A stretch of DNA of 64,000 nt from positions 1-64,000 of the forward strand of contig NZ_BAHD01000031.1 of the NCBI RefSeq assembly GCF_000298215.1. The letters run 5' to 3'. The position numbers and the translations under genes were made by a program. Below, in pieces: positions 1 through 9,644 of this stretch. The DNA comes from Kineosphaera limosa NBRC 100340. Its GTDB lineage: Bacteria > Actinomycetota > Actinomycetes > Actinomycetales > Dermatophilaceae. Each line of letters starts with the position of its first letter. Within the stretch, counting starts at the first letter, position 1. The notes beneath the pieces were generated by a model that was given only the letters and a program-made list of their open reading frames with translations, made no database searches and was not told where the DNA came from.

Positions 1-743
1 CGGCGCACCCGCAGACCGCCGGGCAGCTCGCCGGCGTCGCGGTGGCAGCCGCGGTCGACGCAGTCGCGCATGACCGACCAGATGTTCAGCAGCGCGGCGC
101 GGGTCGCGGCGGCCGGGCGCAGGGCGCTCTCGTTGGCGAGCATCACGTCGCTGATCGACAGGTCGTGCCGGGCGCACTGGTCCAGCAGCTGCGCGGCGTT
201 GGCGAACGGATAGGGCAGCTCGACCTCGTCCGTAGCGGCCGCGCCACCGTTCTCCTGGGCGGCCGCGAACTCCTCTTGGGAGAGCACGAAGCCGCCGCCG
301 ATCGAGAAGAAGGTGCGCTCGAGCAGCACGTGACCCTCGGCGTCGAAGGCCGCGCACGTCATCCCGTTGGGGTGCCCCTCCAGCCGTCCGCGCAGGTGCA
401 GGACGACGTCGCGGGAGCGCTCGAAGTCGATGGCGCGGGTGCCGAGCAGGGCGATCACGCCCAGGTCGGTCGCCATCGCGACGCGCTCGTCGGCGGTGTC
501 GGTGTCGACGCTCTCGGGAGTGGCACCCATGAGGCCGAGGATCACGGCCTTGTCGCTGGCGTGCCCGCGACCGGTGGCGCCCAGGGAGCCGAGCAGGTCG
601 ACCTGCACCCGGGCGACCCGCTCGAGCAGCCCCGCGACCTCGAGCTCGACGACGAACCGTCGGGCGGCCCGCATCGGGCCGACGGTGTGCGAGGACGAGG
701 GGCCGATGCCGACCGAGAACAGGTCGAGGGCGCTGAGCGTCAC
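1..743 (-). CDS. sdaA: L-serine ammonia-lyase (serine dehydratase), 5' part, cut by the window edge
   Basis: Reading the minus strand from a GTG at 743 gives about 247 codons that run off the left edge. The protein opens with the family hallmark SVGIGPSSSHTVGPM (about residues 8-22) and continues through the beta domain, ending in the window near WSVMRDCVDRG. This is a single-chain iron-sulfur L-serine dehydratase, which deaminates serine to pyruvate and ammonia in the cytoplasm. The alpha domain with the cluster cysteines is outside the window. The start is favoured by a GGAGG ribosome site 7-8 bases upstream and because the conserved motif begins almost at once. The next gene rightwards is a LysR regulator on the same strand, but a direct link is only a guess. 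Confidence 0.92.
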   Translation of the reverse strand, partial: MTLSALDLFSVGIGPSSSHTVGPMRAARRFVVELEVAGLLERVARVQVDLLGSLGATGRGHASDKAVILGLMGATPESVDTDTADERVAMATDLGVIALLGTRAIDFERSRDVVLHLRGRLEGHPNGMTCAAFDAEGHVLLERTFFSIGGGFVLSQEEFAAAQENGGAAATDEVELPYPFANAAQLLDQCARHDLSISDVMLANESALRPAAATRAALLNIWSVMRDCVDRGCHRDAGELPGGLRVR

Positions 744-992
744 GAGGAACCTCCGGACGCGACGCGGGGCGTCGCAGGGCAGGCGGCAGCGACGCGTGGG
801 CGCGCGTCATTGCGGCAAGGGAATCGGGATCACGGCACCCCGGTAGACCACTGAATCCGGTGTTTCCACCTGGCTGGCGCCGTGTCTTCAGCGTAGGAGA
901 TGCGTTGTGACGGCGTCCATCTCGACAATCTGGAGGCGCTGTTCAGGGTTGGTTAACGATCGCGGAGCCGGCTCGACTAGGGTTCGCCGCCG

Positions 993-1907
993 CTATGGTT
1001 CGCCGCCGCCGGAGCGCGCCCGGGAGCGGGTCGCGCGCCGCAACGCGCGCACGACGGCCCGCACCGACGGCGCCTGCACGCTGGACGCTCGCATCGCGAC
1101 GAGGATCGTGCGCTGCACCGGCGGGTCGACGCGGCGCACCACCAGTTCGGCGGTGGCTGGACCGAGGTTCAGTTCGCTCATGAGCGCCACCCCGTAGCCG
1201 GCGCGGACGAGGCCGAACGAGGCGAGCAGGTTGCTGCAGTGCGCCACGACTCTCGGCTCGAACCCGGCCGCGCGGCAGACGGAGAGCACGAACTGCTCGA
1301 AGGCGCTGCCGTCGCTGTCGACGATCCACGGCAGCTGCGCGTAGTCACGCAGCTGCACGCTCGGCCCCGTGGCCGGTCGATGCTCCGGTGGCGCACACAG
1401 AACGATCTCGTCGCGGGCCAGTTCGACGGTGACGATGCCCTCGCCCTCGATCTCGTGCACGTCGTCGATGACCGCGATGTCGACGCCGCCCCCGCGCAAC
1501 TGGGCGATGCTCTCCATGGGTTCCATGTCGCGCACGCTGGTGTCCAGTTGCGGATGGTCGCGGCGCAGCGCCATGAGCGCCACGGGGAGCACGACGCTGC
1601 AGAAGCTCGGAAAGGTGCTGATGGCGATCGTGCCGCGAACGTCGCTGTGGAACGTGCGCAGGTGCGCCTCCGCCTCCTCCACGGCCTCGGCGATATGGGC
1701 GTAATGGCCGACGAGCGCCTGCCCGGCCTCGTTGAGCACGACGTTGCGGCCGCTGCGGACCAGCAGGGGCAGCCCGACCTCCTTCTCCAGGAGGGCGACC
1801 TGCTGGCTGACGGCGGAGGTCGTCAAGTGCAGTCGCGCCGCCGCGGCGGTCATCGTGCCTTCGGCGGCCAAGGCGGACAGGATCGCCAGCCTGCGCAGCT
1901 CGAGCAT
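993..1907 (-). CDS. LysR-family transcriptional regulator
   Basis: A 304-aa protein of normal LysR length. The N-terminal winged helix-turn-helix (about residues 1-60) is clear: LRRLAILSALAAEGTMTAAA followed by TTSAVSQQVALLEKEVG. A periplasmic-binding-protein-like effector domain fills residues 90-290. The ATG at 1907 has AGGTGG upstream. LysR proteins bind DNA as tetramers and respond to a small metabolite. The ligand is unknown. The gene lies 250 bp from the serine dehydratase on the same strand and is divergent from the HAD phosphatase, so either could be its target. The Arg/Gly-rich C-terminus looks like ordinary high-GC drift. Confidence 0.9.
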   Translation of the reverse strand: MLELRRLAILSALAAEGTMTAAAARLHLTTSAVSQQVALLEKEVGLPLLVRSGRNVVLNEAGQALVGHYAHIAEAVEEAEAHLRTFHSDVRGTIAISTFPSFCSVVLPVALMALRRDHPQLDTSVRDMEPMESIAQLRGGGVDIAVIDDVHEIEGEGIVTVELARDEIVLCAPPEHRPATGPSVQLRDYAQLPWIVDSDGSAFEQFVLSVCRAAGFEPRVVAHCSNLLASFGLVRAGYGVALMSELNLGPATAELVVRRVDPPVQRTILVAMRASSVQAPSVRAVVRALRRATRSRARSGGGEP

Positions 1908-2083
1908 CGTCGCCCACCTTTCGAGAGTCGCCTGCGGCGCGCCCCACCTACTCCGGGTGGCGCCGGACCTCCCCGGTCGATCCTGGCATCACCCGCCCGG
2001 CACGTCACCCACTCGAGCACCGCTAGCCGCCCACGTCGTGACCGTTCTGTGACCTGGTCGGCGTGGGCTGCCATGCTGGAGGC

Positions 2084-3004
2084 GTGACCAGGACACCTTC
2101 GCTCATCGCCGTGGACATCGACGGAACGCTGCTCTCTTCGACCGGCCGGGTGCTGCCCGGCACGCGGGCCGAGTTCGCCCGCGCGCAGCAGGCGGGCGCG
2201 ACGATCGCGCTCGTCTCGGGTCGGCCCGTGGCCGGCCTGCGCCGCCTCATGCATCGGTTGCAGCTGGAGGGTGCGGGGTTCGTGCACGTGGGGTCGAACG
2301 GCTCCCGCAGCGCGGACGCCCAGACCGGCGAGGTGCTGACCTCACACACGCTGGGGATCGACGTGGTGCACGAGGTCGTGGCGCTGTGCAAGGAACACGG
2401 CATCACCGTGATGCTGTGCGACGGCGACGACCTCGTCGTCGATCGCCCGCAGGACCGTCAGGTGGTGTTCGAGGCCGAGGGTAACGACCTGCGGATCCGC
2501 GCCGTGCCCGATCTGCGGGCGATCGGCGCGGCTGAGGTGTCGGTCAACAAGGTGCTGATGAACGCCGATCCGACGGTGCTGCGACCCTTCGCGGAGGTCT
2601 TCGCCGAGCAGCTGGGCACCCGCGTGGAGCACGCGTTCTCGGCGCCGTTCTACTTCGAGGCGACCCCGGCGGGCATCGACAAGGGGTCGGCGTTGCGTGA
2701 GCTCGCCGCCGCCCGCGGCCTCGACGCGGCCGACAGCGTGGCCTTCGGTGACAACTTCAACGACCTGCCGATGCTCGCGGCCGCGGGCCTGGGCGTGGCC
2801 ATGGCCAACGCCACCGCCGCGGTCCGCGACGCCGCCGACCGCGTCACGGCCTCCAACGACGACGAAGGCATTGCCGCTGTCCTGGCCGACCTCTTCGGCC
2901 AGGGCGAACCGGCTCCTGCCGTCCCCGAGCCGCAGGACCAGCAGCCCCTCTACGCCCTCGACCTGCGCGAGATCGGCGGCCTGGTGCACGCCGACGACCG
3001 CTGA
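2084..3004 (+). CDS. Cof-type HAD-superfamily phosphatase
   Basis: From the GTG at 2084 the protein (306 aa) begins almost at HAD motif I (AVDIDGTLLSS, nucleophile Asp and acid/base Asp). Motif II (VSGRP), a conserved lysine (NKVLMN / DKGSALRELA) and motif IV (FGDNFNDLPML) follow, with a type IIB cap in the middle. These Cof/YbiV-type enzymes dephosphorylate small sugar phosphates or cofactors in the cytoplasm, and the substrate cannot be read from sequence. An upstream in-frame GTG at 2063 would add seven poor residues. GGAGG lies only one base before 2084, so this start may be leaderless. The C-terminal 30 residues are a Pro/Glu-rich tail. Confidence 0.9.
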   Translation: MTRTPSLIAVDIDGTLLSSTGRVLPGTRAEFARAQQAGATIALVSGRPVAGLRRLMHRLQLEGAGFVHVGSNGSRSADAQTGEVLTSHTLGIDVVHEVVALCKEHGITVMLCDGDDLVVDRPQDRQVVFEAEGNDLRIRAVPDLRAIGAAEVSVNKVLMNADPTVLRPFAEVFAEQLGTRVEHAFSAPFYFEATPAGIDKGSALRELAAARGLDAADSVAFGDNFNDLPMLAAAGLGVAMANATAAVRDAADRVTASNDDEGIAAVLADLFGQGEPAPAVPEPQDQQPLYALDLREIGGLVHADDR

Positions 3005-3050
3005 CGGCTGACCGCCCCCAACCAACCCGCAGCAGGGCGCGGGTCAGCGG
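2999..3050. terminator. Weak inverted repeat between convergent genes
   Basis: CCGCTGAC (2999-3006) pairs with GTCAGCGG (3043-3050), and inside it ACCCGC (3025-3030) pairs with GCGGGT (3039-3044). It overlaps the stop codons of the HAD gene and the response regulator and could act as a bidirectional terminator. There is no T-run. Confidence 0.35.
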
Positions 3051-3700
3051 CTCCAGATGTAGCTGTGCTGAGGGCGGCCGGCGGTGCCGTAACGCAGCAG
3101 CAGCTCGACCTCGCCGGCGGCGACGAGGTCGGCCAGGTAGCGGCGCGCGGTGGCGCGGGAGATGCCGATCGCGTCGGCGACGGCCATCACCGTGTGCGGT
3201 CGGCCGGAGTCGCGCAGTAGGTCGGCCACGGCGCTGGCGGTGACAGCCGAGCGACCCTTGGCCGGGGCGCCCGGATCGAGCCGGGGGCGCAGCATCCCGA
3301 GCTGCGCGTCGATCTCGACCTGGAGCAGGCGGCCCTCGGCGGCCAGGGACTGTCGGAACCGCACGTAGGCAGTGATCCGCTCGGTGAGCACCCGCATCTC
3401 GAACGGCTTGACGATATAGCCGATCGCCCCGCGCACCAGCGCGCGCCGCACGGTGTCCGCGTCGTCGGCGGCCGAGACGAGCAGCACCGAGGCGTCGCCG
3501 GCCCCGACCAACTCGGTGCCCGAGCCGTCGGGCAGGTATTCGTCAGCAACAACGAGGTCGGATCGCGGGAGCGCCTCGCGGGCCTGCGCAAGCGTCGTGG
3601 CTTGGGCGATCACCTCGCAGCCAGGCACCGCCCCCGCGACCGCCGCATGCACTGCGGCCACCCGAAAGTCGTCATCGACGATCAACACCCGCACCCTCAT
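3044..3700 (-). CDS. CitB/DpiA-type response regulator of the citrate locus
   Basis: A 218-aa response regulator. The receiver domain covers residues 1-120 with the acidic pair at Asp9/Asp10, the phosphoacceptor Asp53 in VVADEYLPDGSG, and KPFE near residue 110. The C-terminal helix-turn-helix (MAVADAIGISRATARRYLADL) is typical of the CitB/DcuR/MaeR class. The start ATG overlaps the kinase stop by four bases (ATGA), so the two are co-translated. The gene is divergent from the cit operon, so it most likely activates citrate fermentation genes when the kinase sees citrate. That target is inferred from position and family, not shown. Confidence 0.9.
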   Translation of the reverse strand: MRVRVLIVDDDFRVAAVHAAVAGAVPGCEVIAQATTLAQAREALPRSDLVVADEYLPDGSGTELVGAGDASVLLVSAADDADTVRRALVRGAIGYIVKPFEMRVLTERITAYVRFRQSLAAEGRLLQVEIDAQLGMLRPRLDPGAPAKGRSAVTASAVADLLRDSGRPHTVMAVADAIGISRATARRYLADLVAAGEVELLLRYGTAGRPQHSYIWSR

Positions 3701-5502
3701 GGCCTCACCTCGCGCGACTCCTGCTCGCGCCGGTCGCGCGCCCCGTCGAGCATCCCGACCAGAAGTGCCTCGAACGCCGCGCCGTGCCCCCTGGCGCCAT
3801 TCGTCGCCACACCGATCCGGCCCCTTGATGCCCGATCCTCGCCCTTGGACTCCGGCTTTCCCTCGCGTGCGGCCGCACCGGCAGCCGCACCTGCGACGGG
3901 GCCGGAGGCTGCGACGAGCCGCACGTCGCCACCGTGATGACGAGCGGTGACCCGCGCCAGAGCGAGCCCAACTCCGTGCGCGCCGCGACCGCCGGGCCCT
4001 GTCTCCTCGCCGACCTTGGTCGTCCAGCCGTCGCCGAAGATCGCCTCCTCGCTGCCGGGCCGCACCCCGTCGCCACTGTCGACGACGTGCACGAGCAGAT
4101 CGGAACCGCCTCTGCCGGCCACCAGGAGAGTCACCTCCACCCACGCGGGGCGGCGCTGCCCGTCTGCCGCGGCGCGGATCGCGTTGTCGAGCAGGTTGCC
4201 GACGACGCTGACGCAGTCCAGGGGCCGCTGCACCCGGCCGGGCACCCACGTGTCCTCGTCGATGCGCAGGGTCACGCCGCGTTCGGCCGCGGCGGCGGTC
4301 TTGGCGGCGAGCAGCCCGGCGAGGTAGGGGTCGTCGACGTCGCCATCCCACGCCAATGTGCCCGCGAGATCGTCCAGGTAGGTCTGCGCCTCGGTCACGT
4401 GATTCAGGTGCAACATGCCGGCGAGCGCGTGCAGCCGGTTGGAATGCTCGTGGGTCTGGGCACGCAGGGCATCTGTCAAAGCCCGGGTGGCCTCGAGTTC
4501 GCGACCCAGGTCGTCGAGGTCGGTGCGGTCCCGCAGGACGACCACGCGGCCGAGGTCGTGGCCATCACGCTCGACCGGTAGGGCGCGCACGTCGAACACG
4601 CGACCCTTGGCCACGACCAGGCGACCGGCGGGTCTTGCCGGAGCGACCTGCGCCGCGGTCAGCATGTCGACGATCGGGGCGGGCAGCCCCGCCTGCGCAA
4701 CAGGACGACCGGAGGGCTGTGCCGCGATGCCCAGGTAGCGACGGGCCGCCTCGTTGCAGATCCGCACCACGCCGGCCGCGTCGACCGCGACGACGCCGTC
4801 CAACGCCCCGGCGAGCACCGCCGCGTGCTCGCGCAACAAGTCGGCCATCTCCTCCGGCTCCAGGCCGTGGGTGGTGCGGCGCAACCGCCGCCAGAAGAAC
4901 GCCAAAGCCAGCAGTCCTCCGGCGAGTGCGACGACGGCCACCCCGGCCAGGAACGCCGAAAGACGGCGCTGACCGGCATCGACCACGGCGAGCGGCACCC
5001 CGGCCGACACCGCACCGACGATGCGTCCCGAGGCGTCCCGCAGCGGCGTCTTACCTCGAGCCGACCAGCCGAGCGTGCCTTGCTCGATCGCGACCTCGTC
5101 GCGGCCGGCCAGCGCCGCCGACATGTCGGTCGATACGTGCTCCCCGATGCTCGCGGGGTCGGGATGGCTGTAGCGAATGCCGGCGGCGTTGGCGACGACG
5201 ACGTGCATCGCCCCGGTCCGTGCCCGCACCTGCTCCGCCGCGGCCTGCACCGGTCCGCTCGCGCTGGGCGGGCTGCTCTGCACCCACTGCGCGTAGCGCG
5301 GATCGGCGGCCACGGCCTGCGCGATGGACAGGGCGCGCTGCTGCGCCTCCTGCTCCACCGATGTGCGGACGATGGCGAGGGCGCCACCGAGGGCGATCGA
5401 CAGCGCCGCCACGAGCACGATGACCAGCAGCAACACCATCTGCGCGCGCCACGGTAGGTGGCGGCGCGGCGGCCCCCCGACCGCAGCGCCGGAGTCGGAC
5501 AT
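3697..5502 (-). CDS. CitA/DcuS-type sensor histidine kinase
   Basis: A 601-aa membrane kinase. TM1 (residues 20-45) and TM2 (about 183-204) flank an extracytoplasmic PASp/Cache sensor with the CitA-like run YSHPDPASIGEHV (111-123). A cytoplasmic PAS domain (about 225-330) leads to the H-box LRAQTHEHSNRLH, with His351 the expected phosphoacceptor. The ATPase domain has N and G boxes (VGNLLDNAIRA; HGVGLALARV). The C-terminus carries a long Ala/Gly/Arg-rich tail of about 70 residues not typical of the family. I start at the ATG at 5502, since the upstream codons look non-coding. It likely senses citrate or a similar di/tricarboxylate and phosphorylates the overlapping regulator gene's product. 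Confidence 0.9.
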   Translation of the reverse strand: MSDSGAAVGGPPRRHLPWRAQMVLLLVIVLVAALSIALGGALAIVRTSVEQEAQQRALSIAQAVAADPRYAQWVQSSPPSASGPVQAAAEQVRARTGAMHVVVANAAGIRYSHPDPASIGEHVSTDMSAALAGRDEVAIEQGTLGWSARGKTPLRDASGRIVGAVSAGVPLAVVDAGQRRLSAFLAGVAVVALAGGLLALAFFWRRLRRTTHGLEPEEMADLLREHAAVLAGALDGVVAVDAAGVVRICNEAARRYLGIAAQPSGRPVAQAGLPAPIVDMLTAAQVAPARPAGRLVVAKGRVFDVRALPVERDGHDLGRVVVLRDRTDLDDLGRELEATRALTDALRAQTHEHSNRLHALAGMLHLNHVTEAQTYLDDLAGTLAWDGDVDDPYLAGLLAAKTAAAAERGVTLRIDEDTWVPGRVQRPLDCVSVVGNLLDNAIRAAADGQRRPAWVEVTLLVAGRGGSDLLVHVVDSGDGVRPGSEEAIFGDGWTTKVGEETGPGGRGAHGVGLALARVTARHHGGDVRLVAASGPVAGAAAGAAAREGKPESKGEDRASRGRIGVATNGARGHGAAFEALLVGMLDGARDRREQESREVRP

Positions 5503-5690
5503 GGCTGTCACGGTAGTCCGCCAGACCCGCTGAGCACAACGCGCAAAACGCGAGTTACGCACCTTGTCGGCGCAACCAGCGCAAGCATTCCCGCCTGGGC
5601 AGCGGCTCCCTAATGTCATCGATCAAGCAGCCCGGCTCGGGACTCCCCCGGGCCCAGCTTCGGCACCGACGTCAAGAAGGAGGATCGCTG
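5503..5690. promoter_or_regulatory. Divergent citrate control region
   Basis: This 188-bp space separates the outward-reading kinase and citC and must hold both promoters. It contains a 9-bp near-perfect direct repeat, GCGCAACCA then GCGCAAGCA (5570-5587), and another GCGCAA at 5541-5546, spaced like protein half-sites. These are candidate sites for the CitB-type regulator. The strong ribosome site AAGGAGG (5677-5683) precedes citC. Confidence 0.45.
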
Positions 5691-6845
5691 ATGCGCGTCG
5701 TGAACGGTCTCTCGCCCTGGGATTCGGACGTGTCGCTCGGCACGCTGATCCCCGCCGTCGACCCGGCCGGACTCACGCAGGTCGCAGGCTTGCTCGCCAC
5801 CCGCGGGCTCGGTCTGGACGCCGATATCGAGGTGTTCGTCACGGCCCACGCGGACGGCCGACTCATCGGCTGCATGGGCCTGGCCGGGGTCGTCGTCAAA
5901 TGCGCGGCGATCGACGAAGACGCCCAGGGCGCCGGGATCGCCGCCCGCCTCATGGAGCGCCTCAACTACGAGGCGCTCGACCGCGGCCGCGCCAACCTCT
6001 TCGTCTTCACCACCCCCTGCAACCGAGCCGTGTTCGAGACGCTGGGCTTTACGACCCTGGCACACACCTCGCGGGCGGTGCTGCTGGAGAACACCCCGTT
6101 CGGACTGGCCGACTACCGGCGCGAGTTGCGCCGCCACCGCCGTGCCGCAGATCGGGTCGGAGCGATCGTGCTCAACGCCAACCCGTTCACGCTCGGGCAC
6201 CGCCACCTCGTGTCCATCGCTGCCGACGCCCTCGACGTGCTGCATGTCTTCGTCGTGGCCGAGGACGCCTCCTTGTTCGGCACCGATGAGCGGCTGCGGC
6301 TCGTGCGCGCCGGAGTCGCGGAGCTGGGGCTCGGCGACCGGGTCGTCGTACATCCAGGCAGCCGCTACATCGTCAGCCGCGCGACCTTCCCCGACTACTT
6401 CCTCACCCGGGAGAGCGAGCGCGACGACGCCGCCGCCGGCCTGGACCTGCAGTTGTTCCGAACCGCGATCGCCCCAGAGTTGGGCGTCACCGACCGCTTC
6501 GTCGGCACCGAGCCGTACTCGGCCGTCACGGCCGCCTACAACGACCAGATGCGCCGGTGGCTGGCCGCGCCGGTGATGCCGACTCCGAGCCCGCTGCAAC
6601 TGAGGCCACCGAGCCTGGCGTCCACACCGACTCCGGGCCTGCGACGGCAGGCGGACGCCCCGGCGATCACGGTGCACGAGGTCCCCCGACTGGAACTCGA
6701 CGGCATGCCGATCTCGGCGTCCAGGGTGCGTGACGCGATCGGCGCCGGCGACCTGAACGCGGCCGCCCGCCTCGTCCCAACCCCGACCCTCGAATCCATT
6801 CGCACTCTCTTCTTTGCCGACAGTCAGGAGCCGTCATGCGAATAG
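5691..6845 (+). CDS. citC: Citrate lyase ligase (acetate:SH-citrate lyase ligase)
   Basis: A 384-aa protein that activates citrate lyase by ATP-dependent acetylation of the prosthetic-group thiol on CitD. The N-terminal half (residues 20-125) is a GNAT-like fold. The C-terminal half is a nucleotidyltransferase with the ATP-binding motif NANPFTLGHRHL (about 164-175) and the family signature ending EVPRLELDGMPISASRVRDA. The start ATG is fixed by AAGGAGG seven bases upstream. It leads the operon and overlaps citD by 10 bases. An insert rich in Pro/Thr (about 295-320) is unusual but lies in a loop. Confidence 0.95.
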   Translation: MRVVNGLSPWDSDVSLGTLIPAVDPAGLTQVAGLLATRGLGLDADIEVFVTAHADGRLIGCMGLAGVVVKCAAIDEDAQGAGIAARLMERLNYEALDRGRANLFVFTTPCNRAVFETLGFTTLAHTSRAVLLENTPFGLADYRRELRRHRRAADRVGAIVLNANPFTLGHRHLVSIAADALDVLHVFVVAEDASLFGTDERLRLVRAGVAELGLGDRVVVHPGSRYIVSRATFPDYFLTRESERDDAAAGLDLQLFRTAIAPELGVTDRFVGTEPYSAVTAAYNDQMRRWLAAPVMPTPSPLQLRPPSLASTPTPGLRRQADAPAITVHEVPRLELDGMPISASRVRDAIGAGDLNAAARLVPTPTLESIRTLFFADSQEPSCE

Positions 6846-7180
6846 CCCGCGACGCGCTGGCGGGCACGTTGGAATCCTCCGACGTCCTCGTCCGTGTGCA
6901 CCCCAGCGACGAACTCGCCATCGAGGTCCGCTCGACCGTTCTCGCCCGTTACGGCGCTGACATCCGCCGCGTCGTCGCCGACCAGCTGGAGAGTCTCGAG
7001 GTCACGAGTGGGCAGGTGTTCGTCGACGACAAGGGCGCCTTGGAGTTCGTCATCCGAGCCCGGGTCGAAGGCGCCGTGACCCGCGCCGACCAGGGCGGGG
7101 CTGGCATCACCGGCCGCGATGAGGACGCCGTTCCCACCGGAATGACCGGTTCCCTACCCGTCGCCGGGGGCACGCCGTGA
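6836..7180 (+). CDS. citD: Citrate lyase acyl carrier protein (gamma subunit)
   Basis: A 114-aa protein matching CitD. The attachment motif AGTLESSDV places Ser14 at the site that carries the phosphoribosyl-dephospho-CoA group, and [19 protein letters not shown] matches the conserved core. It carries the acetyl and citryl groups between CitE and CitF. The start overlaps citC by 10 bases and the end overlaps citE by four (GTGA). The last 25 residues extend beyond most CitD proteins (about 98 aa) and look unstructured. Confidence 0.95.
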   Translation: MRIARDALAGTLESSDVLVRVHPSDELAIEVRSTVLARYGADIRRVVADQLESLEVTSGQVFVDDKGALEFVIRARVEGAVTRADQGGAGITGRDEDAVPTGMTGSLPVAGGTP

Positions 7181-8112
7181 CGGTCTCCGAGCTCGACTCC
7201 CTGCCCACGGTGGACGAGGAGCGCCCGAGCCGCTCGATGTTGTTCGTGCCCGGGTCCAACGCCGCCTGGATCTCCACCGTGCACGTCTACGGCGCCGACT
7301 ACGTGATGTTCGACCTCGAGGATTCGGTGTCGCTACGGGAGAAGGACACCGCGCGGCTGCTGGTGCGCGAGGCCATCGCGAGCCCCATCTGGCGCGAGCG
7401 GTCGGTCGCGGTGCGCATCAACGCGATCGACACCCCGTTCTTCGCCGCCGACCTCGACGCGGTCGTCTCCGCCGGGGTCTCGATCGTCCGGCTGCCGATG
7501 GTCCGCGACGCCGAGATGATTCGCGACCTCGACGCAGAACTGACGCGGCTGGAGGAGCACTACGGGATCGAGCCGGGCCGAACGCGGATCCTCGCCGCGG
7601 TCGAGTCCGCCTCCGGGGTCGTCAACGCCGTGCAGATCGCCACCGCCTCGCCGCGTATGTGGGGCATCGCGCTGGCCGCCTACGACTACGTGATGGACAT
7701 GCACACCGTGCACGACGCCGCGGTCGATGAGTCGCAGTTGTTCTATGCACGATGCGCGATCCTGCACGCCGCCCGGGTCGCGAAGATCCACTGCTACGAC
7801 GTCGTGTTCTCGGAGGTCAACAACATCGAAGGCTTCCTGCGCGAGGTCGCCGTCCTCAAGCGGCTCGGCTTCGACGGCAAGTCGTTGGTCAACCCGCGCC
7901 AGATCGAGCCGCTGCACCGGGCGTTGGCGCCCACTGCCGGCGAGGTCGAGCACGCCCACCGGGTCATCGTCGCCGCACAGGAGGCGGACCGGATCGGCCT
8001 GGGGGTCGTCTCTCTCGACGGAAAGATGATCGACTCGCCGATCATCGCGGCCGCGCAACGCACCATCCGCCTCGCGCGAGTCTCGGGCGTCGACCCTAAG
8101 GCCGCCCGATGA
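7177..8112 (+). CDS. citE: Citrate lyase beta subunit (citryl-ACP lyase)
   Basis: A 311-aa HpcH/HpaI-fold lyase. Family features are [13 protein letters not shown] at the N-terminus, the metal-binding acidic run [25 protein letters not shown], and [14 protein letters not shown]. It cleaves citryl-thioester on CitD to oxaloacetate and acetyl-CitD. CitE-like proteins also occur alone in actinobacteria, but here citD, citF and the maturation genes surround it, so the citrate lyase role is secure. GTG start; ATGA overlap with citF. Confidence 0.95.
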   Translation: MTVSELDSLPTVDEERPSRSMLFVPGSNAAWISTVHVYGADYVMFDLEDSVSLREKDTARLLVREAIASPIWRERSVAVRINAIDTPFFAADLDAVVSAGVSIVRLPMVRDAEMIRDLDAELTRLEEHYGIEPGRTRILAAVESASGVVNAVQIATASPRMWGIALAAYDYVMDMHTVHDAAVDESQLFYARCAILHAARVAKIHCYDVVFSEVNNIEGFLREVAVLKRLGFDGKSLVNPRQIEPLHRALAPTAGEVEHAHRVIVAAQEADRIGLGVVSLDGKMIDSPIIAAAQRTIRLARVSGVDPKAAR

Positions 8113-9644
8113 TCGCCGCCGCGCCCGTGACCTCAACTGATCGATGGCCTGCCGACGCCCCCGAAGTGCGCGGGCTGCGACCCTTCACCGGCTGGTCCGC
8201 GGCCACCCCATACCTGCGCGACGGGACCGCCAAGCGCCGCAAGGTGCTCGCGTCGCTGCGCGAGGCGATCGTGGTCACGGGCCTGACCGACGGAGACACC
8301 ATCTCCTTCCACCACGCGTTCCGCGAGGGCGACCGCGTCATCCTGCCGGTGCTGGCGGAGATCGAGGCGCTGGGTATCCGCGATTTGACCCTGGCCGCCT
8401 CCTCGCTCAACGAATGCCACGAGGGTCTCATCGGGTTCATCGAACGCGGCGTCATCACCCGCATCTACACCTCCGGCATGCGGGGCGCCCTGGCCCGACG
8501 GATCAGCCACGGCGGCCTGCTGAGGCACCCGGTGCAGGTACACAGCCACGGCGGTCGGGCCGCGCTCATGGAGTCCGGTGAGCTACGCCCCGCAGTCGCC
8601 TTCCTCGGCGTCCCCGCCTGCGACGAGATGGGCAACGCCAACGGCATCAGCGGCACCAGCCGCTGCGGCTCGCTGGGCTACGCCCTCGTCGATGCGCAGT
8701 TCGCCCGCAACGTCGTGCTGCTCACCGAACAGATCGTCCCGTTCCCGCACACTCCGGCGGTGATCCGCCAGGACCGCGTCGACTTCGTCGTGCCGGTGCA
8801 GACGGTCGGCAACCCCAACCGCATCAACGTCGGCGCGACCCGCACGACCAGAAATCCACGCGATCTGCTCATCGCCCGCCTGGCCACCGACGTGCTGGAA
8901 CACAGCGGACTCTTCGTCGACGGCTTCTCGGTGCAGACCGGCTCCGGCGGCGCGGCGACCGGAGTGACGAACTTCCTCGGCGAGCGCATGCGTACCGCCG
9001 GCGTCACGGCCCGGTGGGCGTTAGGCGGCATCACCTCCGGGCTCGTGGCCCTGCACGAACAGGGTCTCGTCGAGCGCCTGCTCGACGTGCAGAGCTTCGA
9101 CGGAGTCGCGGCGGCCTCGCTGGAGCAGAACCCGCGACACACCGTGATCTCGGCCGCCGAATACGCCTCACCGCTGGCCAAGGCCGCGTGCGTCGACGAA
9201 CTCGACATGGTCGTGCTGTCGGCTCTGGAGATCGACCTGGACTTCAACATCAACGTGCTCACCGGTGCCGACGGGATGATGATGGGCGCCTCCGGCGGGC
9301 ACTGCGACACCGCGGCCGGCGCGCAGCTGGTCGTGGTGGTCGCGCCACTCATCCGCACCCGTATCCCCACGATCGTGCCCCGCGTGACGACCCTGGTGAC
9401 ACCCGGGGAGAACATCGACGTGCTCGTCACCGAGTACGGCATCGCCGTCAATCCGCGCCACCCGCAGCTCGCGGCCCGTCTGGCACAGGCCGGAGTGGGC
9501 ACGACGACCATCGAGGCGCTGTACGACCGGGCACTACAGATCTGCGGTCGGCCCGCTCCGCTCGTGACGAGCGACGAGATCGTCGGCGTCGTGCGCTACC
9601 GCGACGGCAGCGTGATCGATGTCGTGCGAGCGGTGAGCAGCTGA
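8109..9644 (+). CDS. citF: Citrate lyase alpha subunit (citrate:acetyl-ACP transferase)
   Basis: A 511-aa CoA-transferase-fold subunit of normal CitF length. It swaps acetyl for citrate on CitD. Recognisable stretches are [37 protein letters not shown]-type sequence ([20 protein letters not shown]) and a C-terminal region with [20 protein letters not shown]. The start overlaps the citE stop by four bases and the stop TGA shares one base with the next ATG, so all cit genes form one translationally coupled operon. Confidence 0.95.
   Translation: MIAAAPVTSTDRWPADAPEVRGLRPFTGWSAATPYLRDGTAKRRKVLASLREAIVVTGLTDGDTISFHHAFREGDRVILPVLAEIEALGIRDLTLAASSLNECHEGLIGFIERGVITRIYTSGMRGALARRISHGGLLRHPVQVHSHGGRAALMESGELRPAVAFLGVPACDEMGNANGISGTSRCGSLGYALVDAQFARNVVLLTEQIVPFPHTPAVIRQDRVDFVVPVQTVGNPNRINVGATRTTRNPRDLLIARLATDVLEHSGLFVDGFSVQTGSGGAATGVTNFLGERMRTAGVTARWALGGITSGLVALHEQGLVERLLDVQSFDGVAAASLEQNPRHTVISAAEYASPLAKAACVDELDMVVLSALEIDLDFNINVLTGADGMMMGASGGHCDTAAGAQLVVVVAPLIRTRIPTIVPRVTTLVTPGENIDVLVTEYGIAVNPRHPQLAARLAQAGVGTTTIEALYDRALQICGRPAPLVTSDEIVGVVRYRDGSVIDVVRAVSS

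Noticed and set aside
42-854. Open frame opposite the serine dehydratase
   Set aside because: The minus strand gives the diagnostic SSSHTVGPM motif; the plus frame is only its shadow.
3701-4351. Upstream in-frame extension of the citrate response regulator into the kinase gene
   Set aside because: The kinase frame is strongly supported there, and the ATG at 3700 with ATGA overlap begins exactly at the receiver domain.
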